This document shows positions 22,081 through 33,736 of a stretch of DNA of 64,000 nt, in pieces. The notes below the pieces were generated by a model. The model saw nothing but the letters and a program-made list of their open reading frames with translations. It was not told where the DNA came from and ran no database searches. Both the position numbers and the translations under genes were made by a program. The stretch spans positions 59,266,748 through 59,330,747 of the forward strand of contig CM038038.1 in assembly GCA_021397845.1 (NCBI GenBank), written 5' to 3'. The stretch comes from Areca catechu (Eukaryota; Streptophyta; Magnoliopsida; Arecales; Arecaceae). The first letter of the stretch is position 1. Every line of letters starts with the position of its first letter.

Positions 22081-23621
22081 TGGTGTGGGCACCAGGATTT
22101 GATAGAGGCTCCTCAACCCTCTGTGGATCTCTGATTAAGATTTTTAACCTTTTAAGTCCTGTAATAAGGCTTATAGCCTGAGTAATTTACTTTCGAGTCT
22201 TGTAGTTAGTATCTAGTTGGTTTCAATTTTTTTCTTTAGTCTTGTAATTTGGTCAAGTTAGGATCAATTGGTCCTGTAATTAGCCGAATTGGTTCAAGCT
22301 CAAGTCAATTTGAAGATGGGCTCAAGCTAGTTTGAAGATGGGTTCACAAGTGGGCATTCAAGTCAAGCCCAATTGAAGATGAGTCAAGCCACCTCTCCTC
22401 CATGCCAAGTAGGAGTGCCAACTCATTGAGTGCCACATCATCAATGCCACATGGCATAGGAGATGCCACATCAACTCATGGAGTGCCACATCATCAGTGC
22501 CACATGGCATGGGGAGGTGCCACTTCACCAAGCTCCATTGGGCGGCCAAGTCAAGCTGAAATTTTAAATTCATATTCCATGGTTTACTCCCATTAAACCT
22601 CTCCTTGATCCAAGCCAACAACATCCCCACCTCACTCCACATATCAAGCCGTATCACCAAGGATCAAGCCTAGCATTCATGGTTGGTTAAAGCTTCATGA
22701 AAAGATTCCAAAATTCAAAAGTTATAAGCCAAGGTTTCATGAAGAAAAAAATTCAAATTTTAAATGGGTGCCCCTTGATTCATGAAGACAACCCACCTTT
22801 TTCTCCTCCCCAAATCAAGCTTTGTAACTCCCCTTTTCAAATTTTGAATGTAGACATAGGTGCTTATAAAAGGACCCTAACACTGTTGTAAGAATTTTTA
22901 ATTTTAAATGAATGAAAAAAAAAGAGAGAATTTTTTCTTCCAATTACCCTTGTATTCTAGACTAGGAACTCTATAAGAGAGTACCTTTGTCCTTCGGGAC
23001 ATCGAGGGGTGAGAGGCCCTGAGTTACCATCCTCCTTCGCAAGTAATCCAGTCATCTTCAAGCTTGGACGCCCCTTGGAAACTCTATCTGGACGCCTAGC
23101 AAGAAGATTCTCCTCGACCACCATTCTCAACCCTTTTCCATCCCTTCTTACTTCCTTATATCTTCTTCTTGATGTTTCCTAATCCTTCACTTAGGTGCTC
23201 GCAGGTCCTCTAGGTGCCATGGAGAGTGGAGTCGATCTTCCTTGCCTCCGCGACCATCGGATGGAAAGCAGGCGAATCTACAAGGTTGAAGGCTTGATCC
23301 TCCAGGTCATATCCGCGAGAGTGAGTGAACTCGGCATCGGGCGCATCAGAGTTTTTCAAGGTTTGCAACCCTAATCACCTAAGTAGGTATTGATCTAGAG
23401 CTAAGTCCTACGGGGTTTTTCAATCCGGGGATCCTCTCCTTATCTTTGTTCAGGGGATATCTTACATGCTAGAATGTTCTTATCTTTATAGAATCTCTAG
23501 ATCTACTCTTGTCATCAGGAATCTTTAAATCTACTAAAACTTAGAAATAAATTAACAAGAAATCATTTGCATATCCATCTCATCATTAGTATAGTCTTGC
23601 ATCATCCTAGCTCCCATATCA
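22081..23621 (+). repeat. 5' LTR of element E
   Basis: Begins TGGTGTGGGCACCAGG and ends CTCCCATATCA. It aligns with 39212-40744 throughout, with many base differences and small indels. A TATA-like TTATAAAAGG lies near 22862-22871 (39989 in the other copy). Length 1541 bp. Confidence 0.88.
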
Positions 23622-23626
23622 TTTTA

Positions 23627-23640
23627 TAGTATCAGAGCAT
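23627..23640 (+). promoter_or_regulatory. Degenerate primer-binding site of element E
   Basis: TAGTATCAGAGCAT, one base off the usual TGGTATCAGAGC, five bases after the LTR end. Confidence 0.65.
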
Positions 23641-24645
23641 GGTTAGGACTTAGTTCTCTTTAAGTACTTGGATTGGGTGCTTCACCATGGCCATCCGGTC
23701 ATAGAAAAAAAGTAGGGTTGCAAGACCCTCACATCCCATCCAACAAGGATTTTCTATGGCGTGTATGGGTGTCGATTTTATTGACCCTTGAAGGGGAACA
23801 CAAGGAGATAGGTTTTAAACCCTAAAGAAAATTTTTTTTGCATCATAGATTTCATCATATTTAAATTTCTACATTCTGTCCACCCAGTACATAGCCTATT
23901 TTTTTAGTTTTTTCTGTCTATAGAAACCTTTGAATTTGCTGATTTTTATTTTGCTGGATTTCTATATTTGAAAGTAATTTTTAGAATTTTCTCAGATTTT
24001 ATTGTAGTCTGTAGAATTTTTACATGCTAAAATACTACCTGAGAACAAATTTGTTCAGAAATTCCAGCAAGTGCATTCCATCACACTTTCATTCCCATAT
24101 AGTTTAATTTTGCATTTAGGTTCATATTTTTATTTCCATCATCTTATTTCTGCTAACATACATCAAAAATCTAAAAACAAAACTTAGATACATTTCATTA
24201 GATCATGTGTATGCCATCATTTTTATAATTAACTTAGGGACGTCAATATCACAAGATAAGGGAACGAAGTCATTACCTTTCCTTAGCTCAAAAACAACCA
24301 CCCTTTCATTATGAACCTAAGCCTAATCTAAAATCAAGTAGCAACCTAATAGCTTAGGGACACCCATGAGTCAGGATTAACCATTTTGGGGAAGCTAGTG
24401 CATGCAACCCTTCAATTAGTACTGGGAAGCTGGTGTCTAAGGCAAGAGGTCTAGCATCAAATGACCTAAGTGGTGTTGTGGTTTTTTAATTGGGTCCTTG
24501 TAAAAGCAAGGGGGGCCTCCCACACTCCCACCTCTTACCTGGCCAGTGAAAGGGCTAGTTATTGTGCTACGTGTCTTCCATATTGACCCATTCTGATTGA
24601 ACTCCTAGGTCTAGCAAACCCGTAGCACCATTCATTGTGTGTTGC
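23641..24645 (+). other. 5' leader of element E
   Basis: Non-coding. It contains the blocks shared with other chromovirus leaders: ACAAGATAAGGGAACGAAG near 24255, GGGACACCCATGAGTCAGG near 24357, and CACCTCTTACCTGGCCAGTG near 24530-24550. Confidence 0.55.
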
Positions 24646-25613
24646 ATGTCGACTAGGTCAGGAGTCCCATATCACCCACATCACTCCCAATCAAGTGAAT
24701 CCATGGAGAACGACCAGGAGGATCAAATGAAGATCATCACTGAACATCTTGCTAAATTGAACCAAAAGATGTCCCAAACAGAGGCATGGGCGGAAGCCCA
24801 CAAGGCCCATGCTAAGTTCAAATCCTTTAGGCCAAATTTTCCTAATCCAAGAGCCTATTATCATGATCTTGCCCCTGAGTCTAACCCTAGATGCCCAAAC
24901 CCATACTTGGTTGACTCCGAGGAGAGACCCATTAGAAGCACCCAACCTTATGCACCCACTTTTGATGGAAGACAAGAGGTGTATATCGATTGGGATGAAA
25001 GCATGGATCATTATTTCGAGTACACTAGGATGTCGGAGTTAGAGAAATTTAGATTGGCCACATGTAGGTTAACCCTATATGCTAAGTGGCATTGGGCAGC
25101 TATTGAGGATGAATGTTATCAAAGAGGAGATAGAATACGTAGCTGGAGAACCATGAGAAGTAGGCTAAGAGAAAAGTACCTTGGTATATTTTATGAGCAA
25201 AGACTTTTAGACCAATGGTATAAACTGAGACAAGGTGATAAAACTGTGTCTGAGTACATTGACCAATTCAATGAGTTTATCAAGAGATGTAACACAGTTG
25301 AGTCAGAGGCTATGATCATATCGAGGTTTCGAGCAGGCCTACATCCCGATCTCCAAAGGGAGCTTTATTTTAGAGAGGTCAATAACTTATAGCAAGCTTA
25401 TCAAACTGTGAGGTATTTTGAGCATTTCCAAAGGGCACCCACCTATTATAGCCTGAACCCTTTAGAAACCTTAGCCGAGCCCCAGGATCTAGCCAAGGGT
25501 ATAGTCTAGTCTACTCGAGTCGACCTAGTCCAAATCAACCTGACCCGAGTCGACCCACCCCTGCTACCCCATGTGTTCACCAGGGTGACATTAAAGAGGG
25601 GTATATTGCAGAC
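24646..25613 (+). pseudogene. gag: gag of element E
   Basis: Start MSTRSGVPYH at 24646 matches F and I (MSTRNGVPYQ). The open part ends with TAG at 25390. Recognisable capsid segments: APTFDGRQEVYIDWDESMDHYF (about 24950-25020), LREKYLGIFYEQRLLDQWYKLRQG (about 25160-25240), and SRFRAGLHPDLQRELYFREV (about 25320-25380). After the stop the sequence continues as QAYQTVRYFEHFQRAP and a Pro-rich stretch, then shifts frame. There is no CX2CX4HX4C. Confidence 0.8.
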
Positions 25614-26300
25614 ATGAGATTGGTTTACCCAAAAAATACCCAGGTGGAAGCTATATTGGAAGGACCCTTAGAAAATTCTGAACCCACCAATGAGCCTGAA
25701 GTAGAAGTATATGAAGCTGAAGCACACTTAGTGGACGAATATGAAGAACAGTTAGAGGGAGAAAGCTATGACACTGATACTACAATGACTATATCTAAGG
25801 AGACTCTAGAAGAGAATCTAATTATCGAGCCTAGTCCGAAAATCCAAGAGGAAATTATTAAGGATAGGGTCTCTTTAGTTCGGTACCCTCAAGAGGAGCT
25901 CATCCCTTCAATCCCAATTCAAGATCTCTTCCCAGAAATTATTGACCCATCCTTCCATAGAATGGACCTTTTCTTGCCTATAGTTACAACTCAATGTTCA
26001 AATCTTAAGGTCATCTTGAGTAACCAAGGTCTATCCTATGCTTCCCATAGATTGCTCCGAGGCGTCGATTCCTATTTCCTACCATTCCTTGATTCTTCTC
26101 ATGTGTCTTGAACCATTAGATTACAATTTATCAAGATTACCAAATTGTATGAGTCCTTAGAGCCCATCCTATTTGCTACCTACTTCTGGAAGACCCTCTG
26201 GCATTTACTAGAAGTTCATGGAAAATTCTCATGTGCATACCAAACTAGGGTCAAACCTAGAGAGTCTATAGTTTGATAGGTTTAGGCCCAAGAGTCCAAT
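25614..26300 (+). pseudogene. Central ORF of element E, homologous to that of D
   Basis: Open for 165 codons (25614-26111), then a TGA and continuation in the same frame to about 26275. It has the acidic EVEVYEAEAHLVDEYEEQLEGE, then KETLEENLIIEPSPKIQEE, a middle region of unknown kind, YFLPFLDSSHVS, and [23 protein letters not shown], the last matching integrase [12 protein letters not shown]...KFSTAYH. Order and residues match D, though the elements are on opposite strands and belong to separate insertions. Confidence 0.65.
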
Positions 26301-26844
26301 AAAAATTCTTCTTAATAGGAATGCATAGTTGAGTCTGCATTTTGTAGGTGTATGTATAGGTCTCAGAGTCTGCAAAGTCATTCGAACAGCATGCATAAAG
26401 AGATTAGCCAAAAATCAATCTAAGTAATAATACATACATGAAATTGACTGATTCCCAAAAGCAAGCCTAAGAATTTGAAATAGGAGATTCTGTAATGACT
26501 AGGCTTAGGCCTGAACGGTTCCAACTAGGGACCATTAAAAATCTTCATGCTCGTGGAGCTGGCCCCTTTAAAGTGATAAGGAGAGTTGGCCCTAATGCCT
26601 ATGTGCTTGAGCTTCCCCCATATTATGGCATTAGCTCAACATTCAATATCTCTGACTTAGCCGAGTATAGGGAACCGACAACAATACCCAGCGAGCCAAT
26701 TGGACCTGACCTATCCTTTGAGAGTGAACCCGACCCTGAGTGTCCACCTAAAATTTTACTTGAGAGTGGAGAATGGATCGAGCATGTGCTGGATGATCAA
26801 GCTCACAACCTGGGGCAAAGGCTATCAGCGTTACTTGGTCTGTT
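26301..26844 (+). pseudogene. Integrase tail and first half of chromodomain, element E
   Basis: From 26495 the frame reads MTRLRPERFQLGTIKNLHARG, then AGPFKVIRRVGPNAYVLELPP (GPY/F motif), FNISDLAEYREP, and the chromodomain start HVLDDQ...QRLSALLG. It is interrupted at 26844 by F and resumes at 39073. The frame happens to run on into F's LTR, creating a false fusion up to 26902. Confidence 0.8.
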
Positions 26845-28510
26845 TGGTGCGGGCACCAGACTCACAAGAAGACTTCAGAGCTCCATTTGGATCTCTGATT
26901 GACATTGCCCGAGAAATTAGGGTTTGTAATAAAGGTTGACCTGGTCAACCAGTTTATTTATTTTTATTTATTTCTTGAGTCACCATTTAAATTTTGTTGA
27001 GTCATGTTGACTCGGTGCAAGTCCCGATGTGGTTTCAATTTTATCCAAAATGGTGCCACAATTGTCTTCCAATCAAATCAAGGTCCAAAATGGTGCCACA
27101 TTTGTCTTCCAATCAAATCAAGGTCCAAGCAAGTGGAGGCCACACTCCAAGCCACACGCCCAGCCACACTCCGAGCACACGCCAGGGTCCAGGAGGCGCC
27201 ACAGAGGCATCCCAGTGTCATGGTCCCCACATCCAAAGAAGAAAAAAAAATCAAATTGGAAGCCAATTTAAAGGAGGCACCCATACCTGCCAATTTTGTC
27301 TAAGCAAAGAAGGAAAGGGACTTCTCTTGGAGAAAAAATCAAAGAAGGACATCCAACCTACTCCTAATTGAAGTTCAAATCAAAATCAAAGAGCTTAACT
27401 TGGAGTGGAAGAAAAGAAGAAATGCCATAAGGAGAAGAGGACTCCAAATCCAAATCCAACTCCAAAGAAGGCGCCATAAAAATTCCAAAAAAAAATCCTT
27501 TATGGCCGTCCCAAATTTTTTTGAATTCTTGGTCGGCCAAGAGAGGAGGTTTTTTACCTAATCTAGAGGTTGGAGGAGTTTAGTCCCACATGGGAATTTG
27601 TACAAACTTGGAGAAAATTTTAGGTCTATATAATAGACCTCTCTTTGTAACTTTAGAAATCAATGAATGAAAGAAATTTTTTTTATGAGCAAACTTATGT
27701 TTTCTCTTCTTCCGCACTATTCTAAGTGTTGAGCTCCGTGAGGGGGTAATCCGGGTTCCATTGGAGCCTTGAGGAGGTGAGAGATCTCCATCTTTATCCA
27801 AAACCCTAGGTTAGCCACTTAAAAATCCAAAACCCTAGCCGCCCATCATTATTTTCAATCCATCAAACCCTAGATCCTTCCATCTCCCACGGCCTCTCTC
27901 TCTCTACAAGTCCAGGCCGTCCACCTTCATCAAGATCCAGTCCGGCTACTTCAGATCCAGAGCAAGTTCCAAGGAAAATCACATCAGCTTCCAGGAGAAT
28001 CCAGTTTTCAGCAATTTCAATCTTCAAGTTCATCAACCAGGTAAATTTTTCCCTTGACTCTCTGATTCCATCAATTGTTTTTCTTCTCTTCCAGATCTTG
28101 AGTTCAGGAGAAGCCAACCCGCCAAAGGACCAGTATTGGAGGATCCATTACGAAGATATCTGAATCCGAGGATCCAACAATCTGCTCGGGAGAGTTCTTC
28201 CACCAAAATCTGTGAAGATCATTGTCTGGTTAGGTAAACCATCTCTCCTCTTTATTTCTGTTCTGTTGAAAGTTCGGAGCGAAACCCTAGGTCTGGGAGT
28301 TTCTCAACCCCCAGCGATCCGTTGCTTCTGAACTACTCTGATAATTTAGTTTCCTTAAAATTGTGCTTTCAATTATCATATTAGTATCTTTCAATGTTAG
28401 GTTAACTTTTCTTTGATTTGAAGCCAACTTCTACAAACATATAAAAACAAAAAAAAATTAGTTAATCTTAATTTACTTCTGCATCGCATCCCTTTATTTG
28501 TTCTGCATCA
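26845..28510 (+). repeat. 5' LTR of element F
   Basis: Begins TGGTGCGGGCACCAG and ends TTCTGCATCA. Within it the phrase CCAAAATGGTGCCACA...TTGTCTTCCAATCAAATCAAGGT occurs twice in tandem (27050-27125). TATATAA lies at 27627-27633, followed about 20 bp on by CTCTTTGTAAC. Length 1666 bp. Confidence 0.93.
27627..27633 (+). promoter_or_regulatory. TATA box of F 5' LTR
   Basis: TATATAA in GTCTATATAATAGACC, itself a near-palindrome. The 3' LTR has the same sequence at 38183-38189. Confidence 0.6.
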
Positions 28511-28514
28511 TTTT

Positions 28515-28528
28515 TGGTATCAGAGCCC
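28515..28528 (+). promoter_or_regulatory. Primer-binding site of F
   Basis: TGGTATCAGAGCCC, four bases after the LTR end; initiator tRNA-Met type. Confidence 0.85.
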
Positions 28529-29400
28529 AGTCTAGGGTTTCTGATTTGCTTGCTTGCTTGTTTTGAATGTTTTCTCTTTTTATTTTGTCTGCTCGAAGTA
28601 GACTCCCCAGGACGTCCGGTCCTAGGAACTAAGCGAGGCGCAAGCCTCCTCCTCCCATTCCACGGGGTGTTCCTAGGGCGTGTAGGGGATCCATTGGGTT
28701 ATAACTTCGTAGCAGGGATTATAAACGGGGAAGACAATCTAGTTGTAGCCCGTAATTACCCTGTTGTCTGAATTATTTCTCCCTTCATAAAACTTCGAAT
28801 TGCATGATTTTTGCTTCGTTGAAACCAGTATGATTGAACCTATTTTCCATAATTTTTCTGTGATTTATTGGTTTCGGTAAAAAATCTGAGCATTAAAATA
28901 CAACAACTCTATTTTTTGTGTTCTGCAATTCAATTCTTTTTGGAGTGATCATCCCATAATTTACTTAAGGGCAATTGAGCATCTAAGATAAGGGGAGGAG
29001 TTGATTACATCTCCTTAGCCCAAAACCACCATCCAATCATTCGAACCTAGACCTAATTTGCCCTAGTGGGCTAGGGACACCAATTGGTCGGGTCTAGGCT
29101 AGTGTTGAGTCAGTTTGCCAAGTTATTCTGTGTTGTGCTTAGCACTCAGTGTCTAGAACGGTGGTTCAGGGATCCATTTCCGAAGGGTTTGTGTGCTGGT
29201 CTGCCTACCTGGCCAATCACTGATTGGTGTCTAGGATTGGCAAGCAGGGACCTAACACTCCCCTTACACCTGCCTGGCTGAGTCCTGAGTTACTACAGGC
29301 TAGCTTGCCACTCTGATTGGGCATCTAGTTTGGACTCTAGGTCTAGTGATCCAGTAGTCGATTTAGTCTAGTCTCATTTTGTGTGCTTGCTTGAATCATC
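28529..29400 (+). other. 5' leader of element F
   Basis: Non-coding, with TAAGATAAGGGGAGGAGTTG near 28985, GGGACACCAATTGGTCGGGTC near 29069 and CACCTGCCTGGCTGAG near 29268. These correspond to the shared leader blocks in C, D, E, G and I. Confidence 0.55.
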
Positions 29401-30472
29401 ATGTCTACCAGAAACGGAGTGCCATATCAACCTGGTCAAACCCAACCTGATTTAGAGGCCATGATCAGAACTCTTACTAAAAGTATGGCTAAAATGAATC
29501 AGGATATGACAAACACTGTGGCCCAGTTTAGCGCACAAATTCATGAGGATCTTACCCAACTTAGGGACCGAGTCCAAGTACTTGAAGAACCTAAACATCG
29601 AAATTGGACTCCTGACCCCGATTTTAATGTGCCTCAACCTCACCCACATCAGGAGCCTAGAAGGCCTTTTTATAGAGATCCTGAACCTAATCATAGGAGG
29701 CCTGACCCAGAGCCTGAAGATAGAGATGATAGGTTCATCATGAACATCAAATTAGATGCACCCACTTTTGATGGTAGTCTGAACCCTAAGGTGTATTCTG
29801 ATTGGGAGGGTGAGATGGACCAATACTTTGAGTGATATGCTATGTCTGAGGAGAGGAAATACAAGTTTGCCAAGATGAAATTAGTGCGTCAAGCTAGGTT
29901 ATACTGGGGGAACATTGAGCTAACCACTAGGAGACGAAATGTTGAGCCCATAACCACTTGGCAGGGTATGAAAGAAAAACTGAGAGATAAATACCTACCC
30001 ATTTCATACCAGCAAAACCTGTTAGACCAATGGCAAAACCTGAAACAAGGAAACCGATCTGTCTCAGACTACATAGCTACTTTTGATGAATACCTAATGA
30101 GATGTGATGTGAGTGAAGCCCACGAAGTCACTTTGTCTAGATTTAGGGCTGGACTGAGGGAAGATATCAAGAGAGAACTATTTCTGAGAGAGGTTACTGA
30201 CTAGACCAAGCCTACCAGATTGCACTGAACACAGAGAAATTTCAGAGAGGACCTATACCTTCTAGGGTTAGTGCCCCAATCCCAAGGAATGGACCTAGCC
30301 AAGTTATCCCTAGTAAACCTTTTCAGGGAATTTCTACCCCTAGGCCCATGGACAAAGGTAAGGCACCTGACACCCAGAGAACCCCTAGTTCAAATATCAC
30401 CTGTTTTAAGTGTCAGAAACCAGGTCACATTTCCAGTCAGTGTACTGCCATAGCCTGTTTCAAGTGTCATAA
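29401..30472 (+). pseudogene. gag: gag of element F, 5' part up to the J insertion
   Basis: MSTRNGVPYQPGQTQPDLEA start, a short coiled coil, a Pro/Arg-rich stretch (PHQEPRRPFYRDPEPNHRRP), and a capsid region with APTFDGSLNPKVYSDWEGEM. A TGA at about 29833 interrupts it (YFE stop YAMSEE). Then LREDIKRELFLREVTD, after which one C is missing relative to I, giving a frameshift near 30196. First zinc knuckle CFKCQKPGHISSQC at about 30408-30449. The second knuckle CFKCH is cut at 30472 by J and continues at 33737. Confidence 0.88.
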
Positions 30473-31075
30473 TGATGCGGGACAGGGATTGGACTGGATC
30501 GCTGGCGAGCATGAAAGTCACCAGAGATTAGGATTTGCAAAGAAGGAGGAAAGAAGAGGGTGCAGGGTTAAGAAAAATACTGGGGTTCACATAGATTCCC
30601 CAAGAAGAACAAGCACATAGCAAAGGGGCTCACACAGATGCCCTAGAAGAACAAGCACATAGCAAAGGGGCTCACATAGATGCCCTGGGCTCACACAGAT
30701 GCCCAAAATCAGGGATCACACAGAAACCCTGGGAAGATGGAGAAGGGATCATACAGATATCCTAGGATCACACAGATCCTTCACACAGAATAATAGAAAT
30801 TTTATTCATCCATCCTCCCATTACAAAAGGTTGAGGGTGATATTTATAGATTTTCCAACCCTCATTTGAATTTGAATACAAGATAAAAAGATAAGAACGA
30901 ATCTAATTCAAATATAAGATAGGATAAGATAAGCCTATCCATATCTCAATCCTAACCAACAAAATCCTAATTTAAATTTCAAATACAAGATAAATCCTAA
31001 ATTTATTCTTCAAATTTATTTGCTGCTCCGAAATTCATGCTGCTCCGAGATTCATGCAGGCTGATGTCCCCATCA
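30473..31075 (-). repeat. 3' LTR of element J (left copy)
   Basis: On the minus strand it starts TGATGGGGACATCAGC and ends GTCCCGCATCA. It contains clustered repeats of GGGCTCACA(C/T)AGATGCCC (plus-strand reading, 30620-30710). A TATAAATA on the minus strand lies at 30841-30848. Confidence 0.92.
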
Positions 31076-31510
31076 TTCTCTTGCGGTGGGATGAACTCGA
31101 CTCCATCGAATCAGGCTGAGCGAGGTTGATGATGGTGGCGGCCATGGCGGAGGAACGCGGCTAGCCAACGGAGAGCATTGAGGCGATCCGGTGGAGCATT
31201 CGATCTGAAGCTTGAGGGCGACGATGAATCAGGTGTTGGGGCTCGCCGGCTGTAGGCAGGGGAGATGTCATTGATGGAGAGAAGAAGACGACTGCCGGTG
31301 GGCTCGGAGGTGATCCCTCTGATGAGGTCGGCGGACCAGAGTCTTTCACGGAGTGGCTGGGAGCTGGAGTTGAGGACGGCTGGGGGGAGAATGATCCGAC
31401 ATCGATGTTGGGGAAGGATCCATGGACGAGATTTGAAACAGCGAAGAAAGAGAATAGTGGGCCGGTGATGAAGCAGAAAAATCCTAATCCTTTAGCTCTG
31501 ATACCAAAAT

Positions 31511-31864
31511 TGATGGGGGATAGGAATAGGATCGTTGGTGAGCCTAGAAGTCACCTAAATTAGGATAGTATTTTTTTTTTTGGTATTTTTTTCTCTAGGG
31601 GTGGCGAAGGAATAGTGGGGATGTAGGATAGGGATCTGGATCTCATGGACTTTGGGACTCACCCTAACGAAGAGACCTCTAAAAAATTGATGGGGGATAG
31701 GAATAGGATCGTTGGTGAGCCTAGAAGTCACCTAAATTAGGATAGTATTTTTTTTTTTGGTATTTTTTTCTCTAGGGTTGGCGAAGGAATAGTGGGGATG
31801 TAGGATAGGGATCTGGATCTCATGGACTTTGGGACTCACCCTAACGAAGAGACCTCTCACCTCT
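31511..31864. repeat. 177-bp direct tandem duplication inside J
   Basis: 31511-31687 and 31688-31864 are almost identical (one G/T difference seen, GGGGTGGCG against GGGTTGGCG). Each starts TGATGGGGGATAGG. The AAAAAA before the second copy marks the junction. Confidence 0.85.
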
Positions 31865-33112
31865 AGGGCATTACACCCTCCTCGATACTTGGAGGTGCTA
31901 GGATGGATCTCAAAGGCCATGAGGGGATAGAGAAGATGGAATGGGAAGGAGGATAACTGGGCATGACCTCACATCATGTCCTTGGGTTGGGCCTCACACC
32001 CTCTCCTCACGGAGTGAAATAAAAAAACCACTCTTTTCTAAAACTCATTTTCATTCCCAAAACTTGAATAAAACCTAAAAACTTTTTTTTCTTTTCCATG
32101 CTTGAAGTCGGTGAACGAATGCAGGGTATGCATTCACGTTCGTGCGGCTTCCTGCGAGTTCTTCACAAACCAAGAAACAGAGGCTTCGACGGTGGGCATC
32201 GTCGGCAACGGGGCTGGGGATGAGGATGGCGGCCCGGGGGGGATGGCGGCACGGCCCTGCTCCGGAGAATGGCGGCAGCCCAGGGGAATGGCGGCGTAGA
32301 TGGTGGTCGCAGGAGTCACGGTCGCAGGGGATCCGACGGTTCCAGTAGGGGAGATGAAGGATTTGGCATGCCGGAGGAACCGGGCGGTGCATTGGCCACG
32401 GTCAGTGGTGGAGGGGAGGCTATCCGGTGGAGATATCGTTCGGATCTGGGTGGGGAGGATCCGTCATCGCGGCAGCGGGAGAAGCACTCGGCGAAGGGAA
32501 TGACCGTCCGCCCGTGGGATCGAACTTCCATCACCAGGACCTCCACCATCAATGGCCGGAAGGAGGCTAAGAGCGCCACCACGTGGAGGAGAAAGAGGCG
32601 GAGGAGGGCCACCATCGACAGCTGCTCTTAGTCGCACCGGCATCTCGCGGGAGATGATCGACTCCTTGATGGGGTCGAAGTAGAGGGAGTTAAGGTCATA
32701 CCTCTACGCTGCTCTCAGTCACTGGTCGTTGATGGGCCATCGGCTGCTGGCGGTGGTTTCACAAACGGACGATGCCGGTGGGGCGTTGGGGAGGGTCACG
32801 GGATGGGGGTGGAGGGGGGGGGGACTTGATCAGAGGCTGTGTTGGAGACGGGCTTCGTGGGCAGCAGAGAAGAGAGGGGCTTGGGTGCAGGGCATTGATG
32901 GACCTCGGTGGTTGATGCTGGGGAGTTGACAGACCGGAGCTGACCGTGATTTGGGAAGGATGTCTTGCACGAGGGCGACGTATGGTATTTTGTGGTGGCA
33001 ATCGGAATGATTGGGAGTCGGTAGTTGAACAGCGGAGAGATTAGAACAGTGGGGCTAGTGAGGGAGAGGAATCTAGGATGATTCGGAAAAATGGCATGTA
33101 CCCTAATTTTTT

Positions 33113-33126
33113 GGGCTCTGATACCA
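33113..33126 (-). promoter_or_regulatory. Primer-binding site of element J
   Basis: GGGCTCTGATACCA on the plus strand reads TGGTATCAGAGCCC on the minus strand, two bases from the right LTR. It fixes the minus orientation of J. Confidence 0.85.
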
Positions 33127-33128
33127 CT

Positions 33129-33731
33129 TGATGCGGGACAGGGATTGGACTGGATCGCTGGCGAGCATGAAAGTCACCAGAGATTAGGATTTGCAAAGAA
33201 GGAGGAAAGAAGAGGGTGCAGGGTTAAGAAAAATACTGGGGTTCACATAGATTCCCCAAGAAGAACAAGCACATAGCAAAGGGGCTCACACAGATGCCCT
33301 AGAAGAACAAGCACATAGCAAAGGGGCTCACATAGATGCCCTGGGCTCACACAGATGCCCAAAATCAGGGATCACACAGAAACCCTGGGAAGATGGAGAA
33401 GGGATCATACAGATATCCTAGGATCACACAGATCCTTCACACAGAATAATAGAAATTTTATTCATCCATCCTCCCATTACAAAAGGTTGAGGGTGATATT
33501 TATAGATTTTCCAACCCTCATTTGAATTTGAATACAAGATAAAAAGATAAGAACGAATCTAATTCAAATATAAGATAGGATAAGATAAGCCTATCCATAT
33601 CTCAATCCTAACCAACAAAATCCTAATTTAAATTTCAAATACAAGATAAATCCTAAATTTATTCTTCAAATTTATTTGCTGCTCCGAAATTCATGCTGCT
33701 CCGAGATTCATGCAGGCTGATGTCCCCATCA
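33129..33731 (-). repeat. 5' LTR of element J (right copy)
   Basis: 603 bp, same ends as the left copy (plus-strand TGATGCGGGACAGG ... GATGTCCCCATCA). I saw no mismatch between the copies when reading them side by side. Confidence 0.92.
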
Positions 33732-33736
33732 CATAA

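Larger units (their letters stand above)
31076..33128 (-). other. GC-rich non-coding interior of element J
   Basis: Two GC-rich blocks (about 31100-31480 and 32100-33000), rich in CG and GGCGGC, contrast with the AT-rich DNA around. Between them an AT-rich stretch (31511 to about 32095) starts TGATGGGGGATAGGAATAGG and resembles the left end of J's own LTR. It is preceded by a second primer-site complement (AGCTCTGATACCA, 31494-31506). Short ORFs on both strands have arginine/proline-rich products I do not recognise, and I call none of them a gene. Confidence 0.6.
30473..33731 (-). mobile_element. Short non-autonomous LTR element J
   Basis: 603-bp LTRs at 30473-31075 and 33129-33731 look identical by eye. 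Perfect target duplication CATAA (30468-30472 and 33732-33736). Orientation is minus: the complement of a tRNA-Met primer site (GGGCTCTGATACCA, 33113-33126) lies beside the right LTR, and a purine tract beside the left LTR. The interior has no gag or pol. Its end next to the left LTR (GAGTTCATCCCACCGCAAGAGAATGATG on the minus strand) resembles the chromovirus C-terminal codons and polypurine tract, so J is probably derived from that family. Confidence 0.9.

Noticed and set aside
26994..27371. Overlapping small frames in the F LTR, repeated at 37550-37927
   Set aside because: Same reason: LTR sequence present twice, downstream of the LTR start and upstream of its TATA box, with no known domain.
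32269..32631. Arg/Gly-rich frame of 120 codons in J, with overlapping frames on both strands
   Set aside because: GC-rich DNA lacks stop codons by chance in several frames. No start context, conserved motif or single preferred frame.
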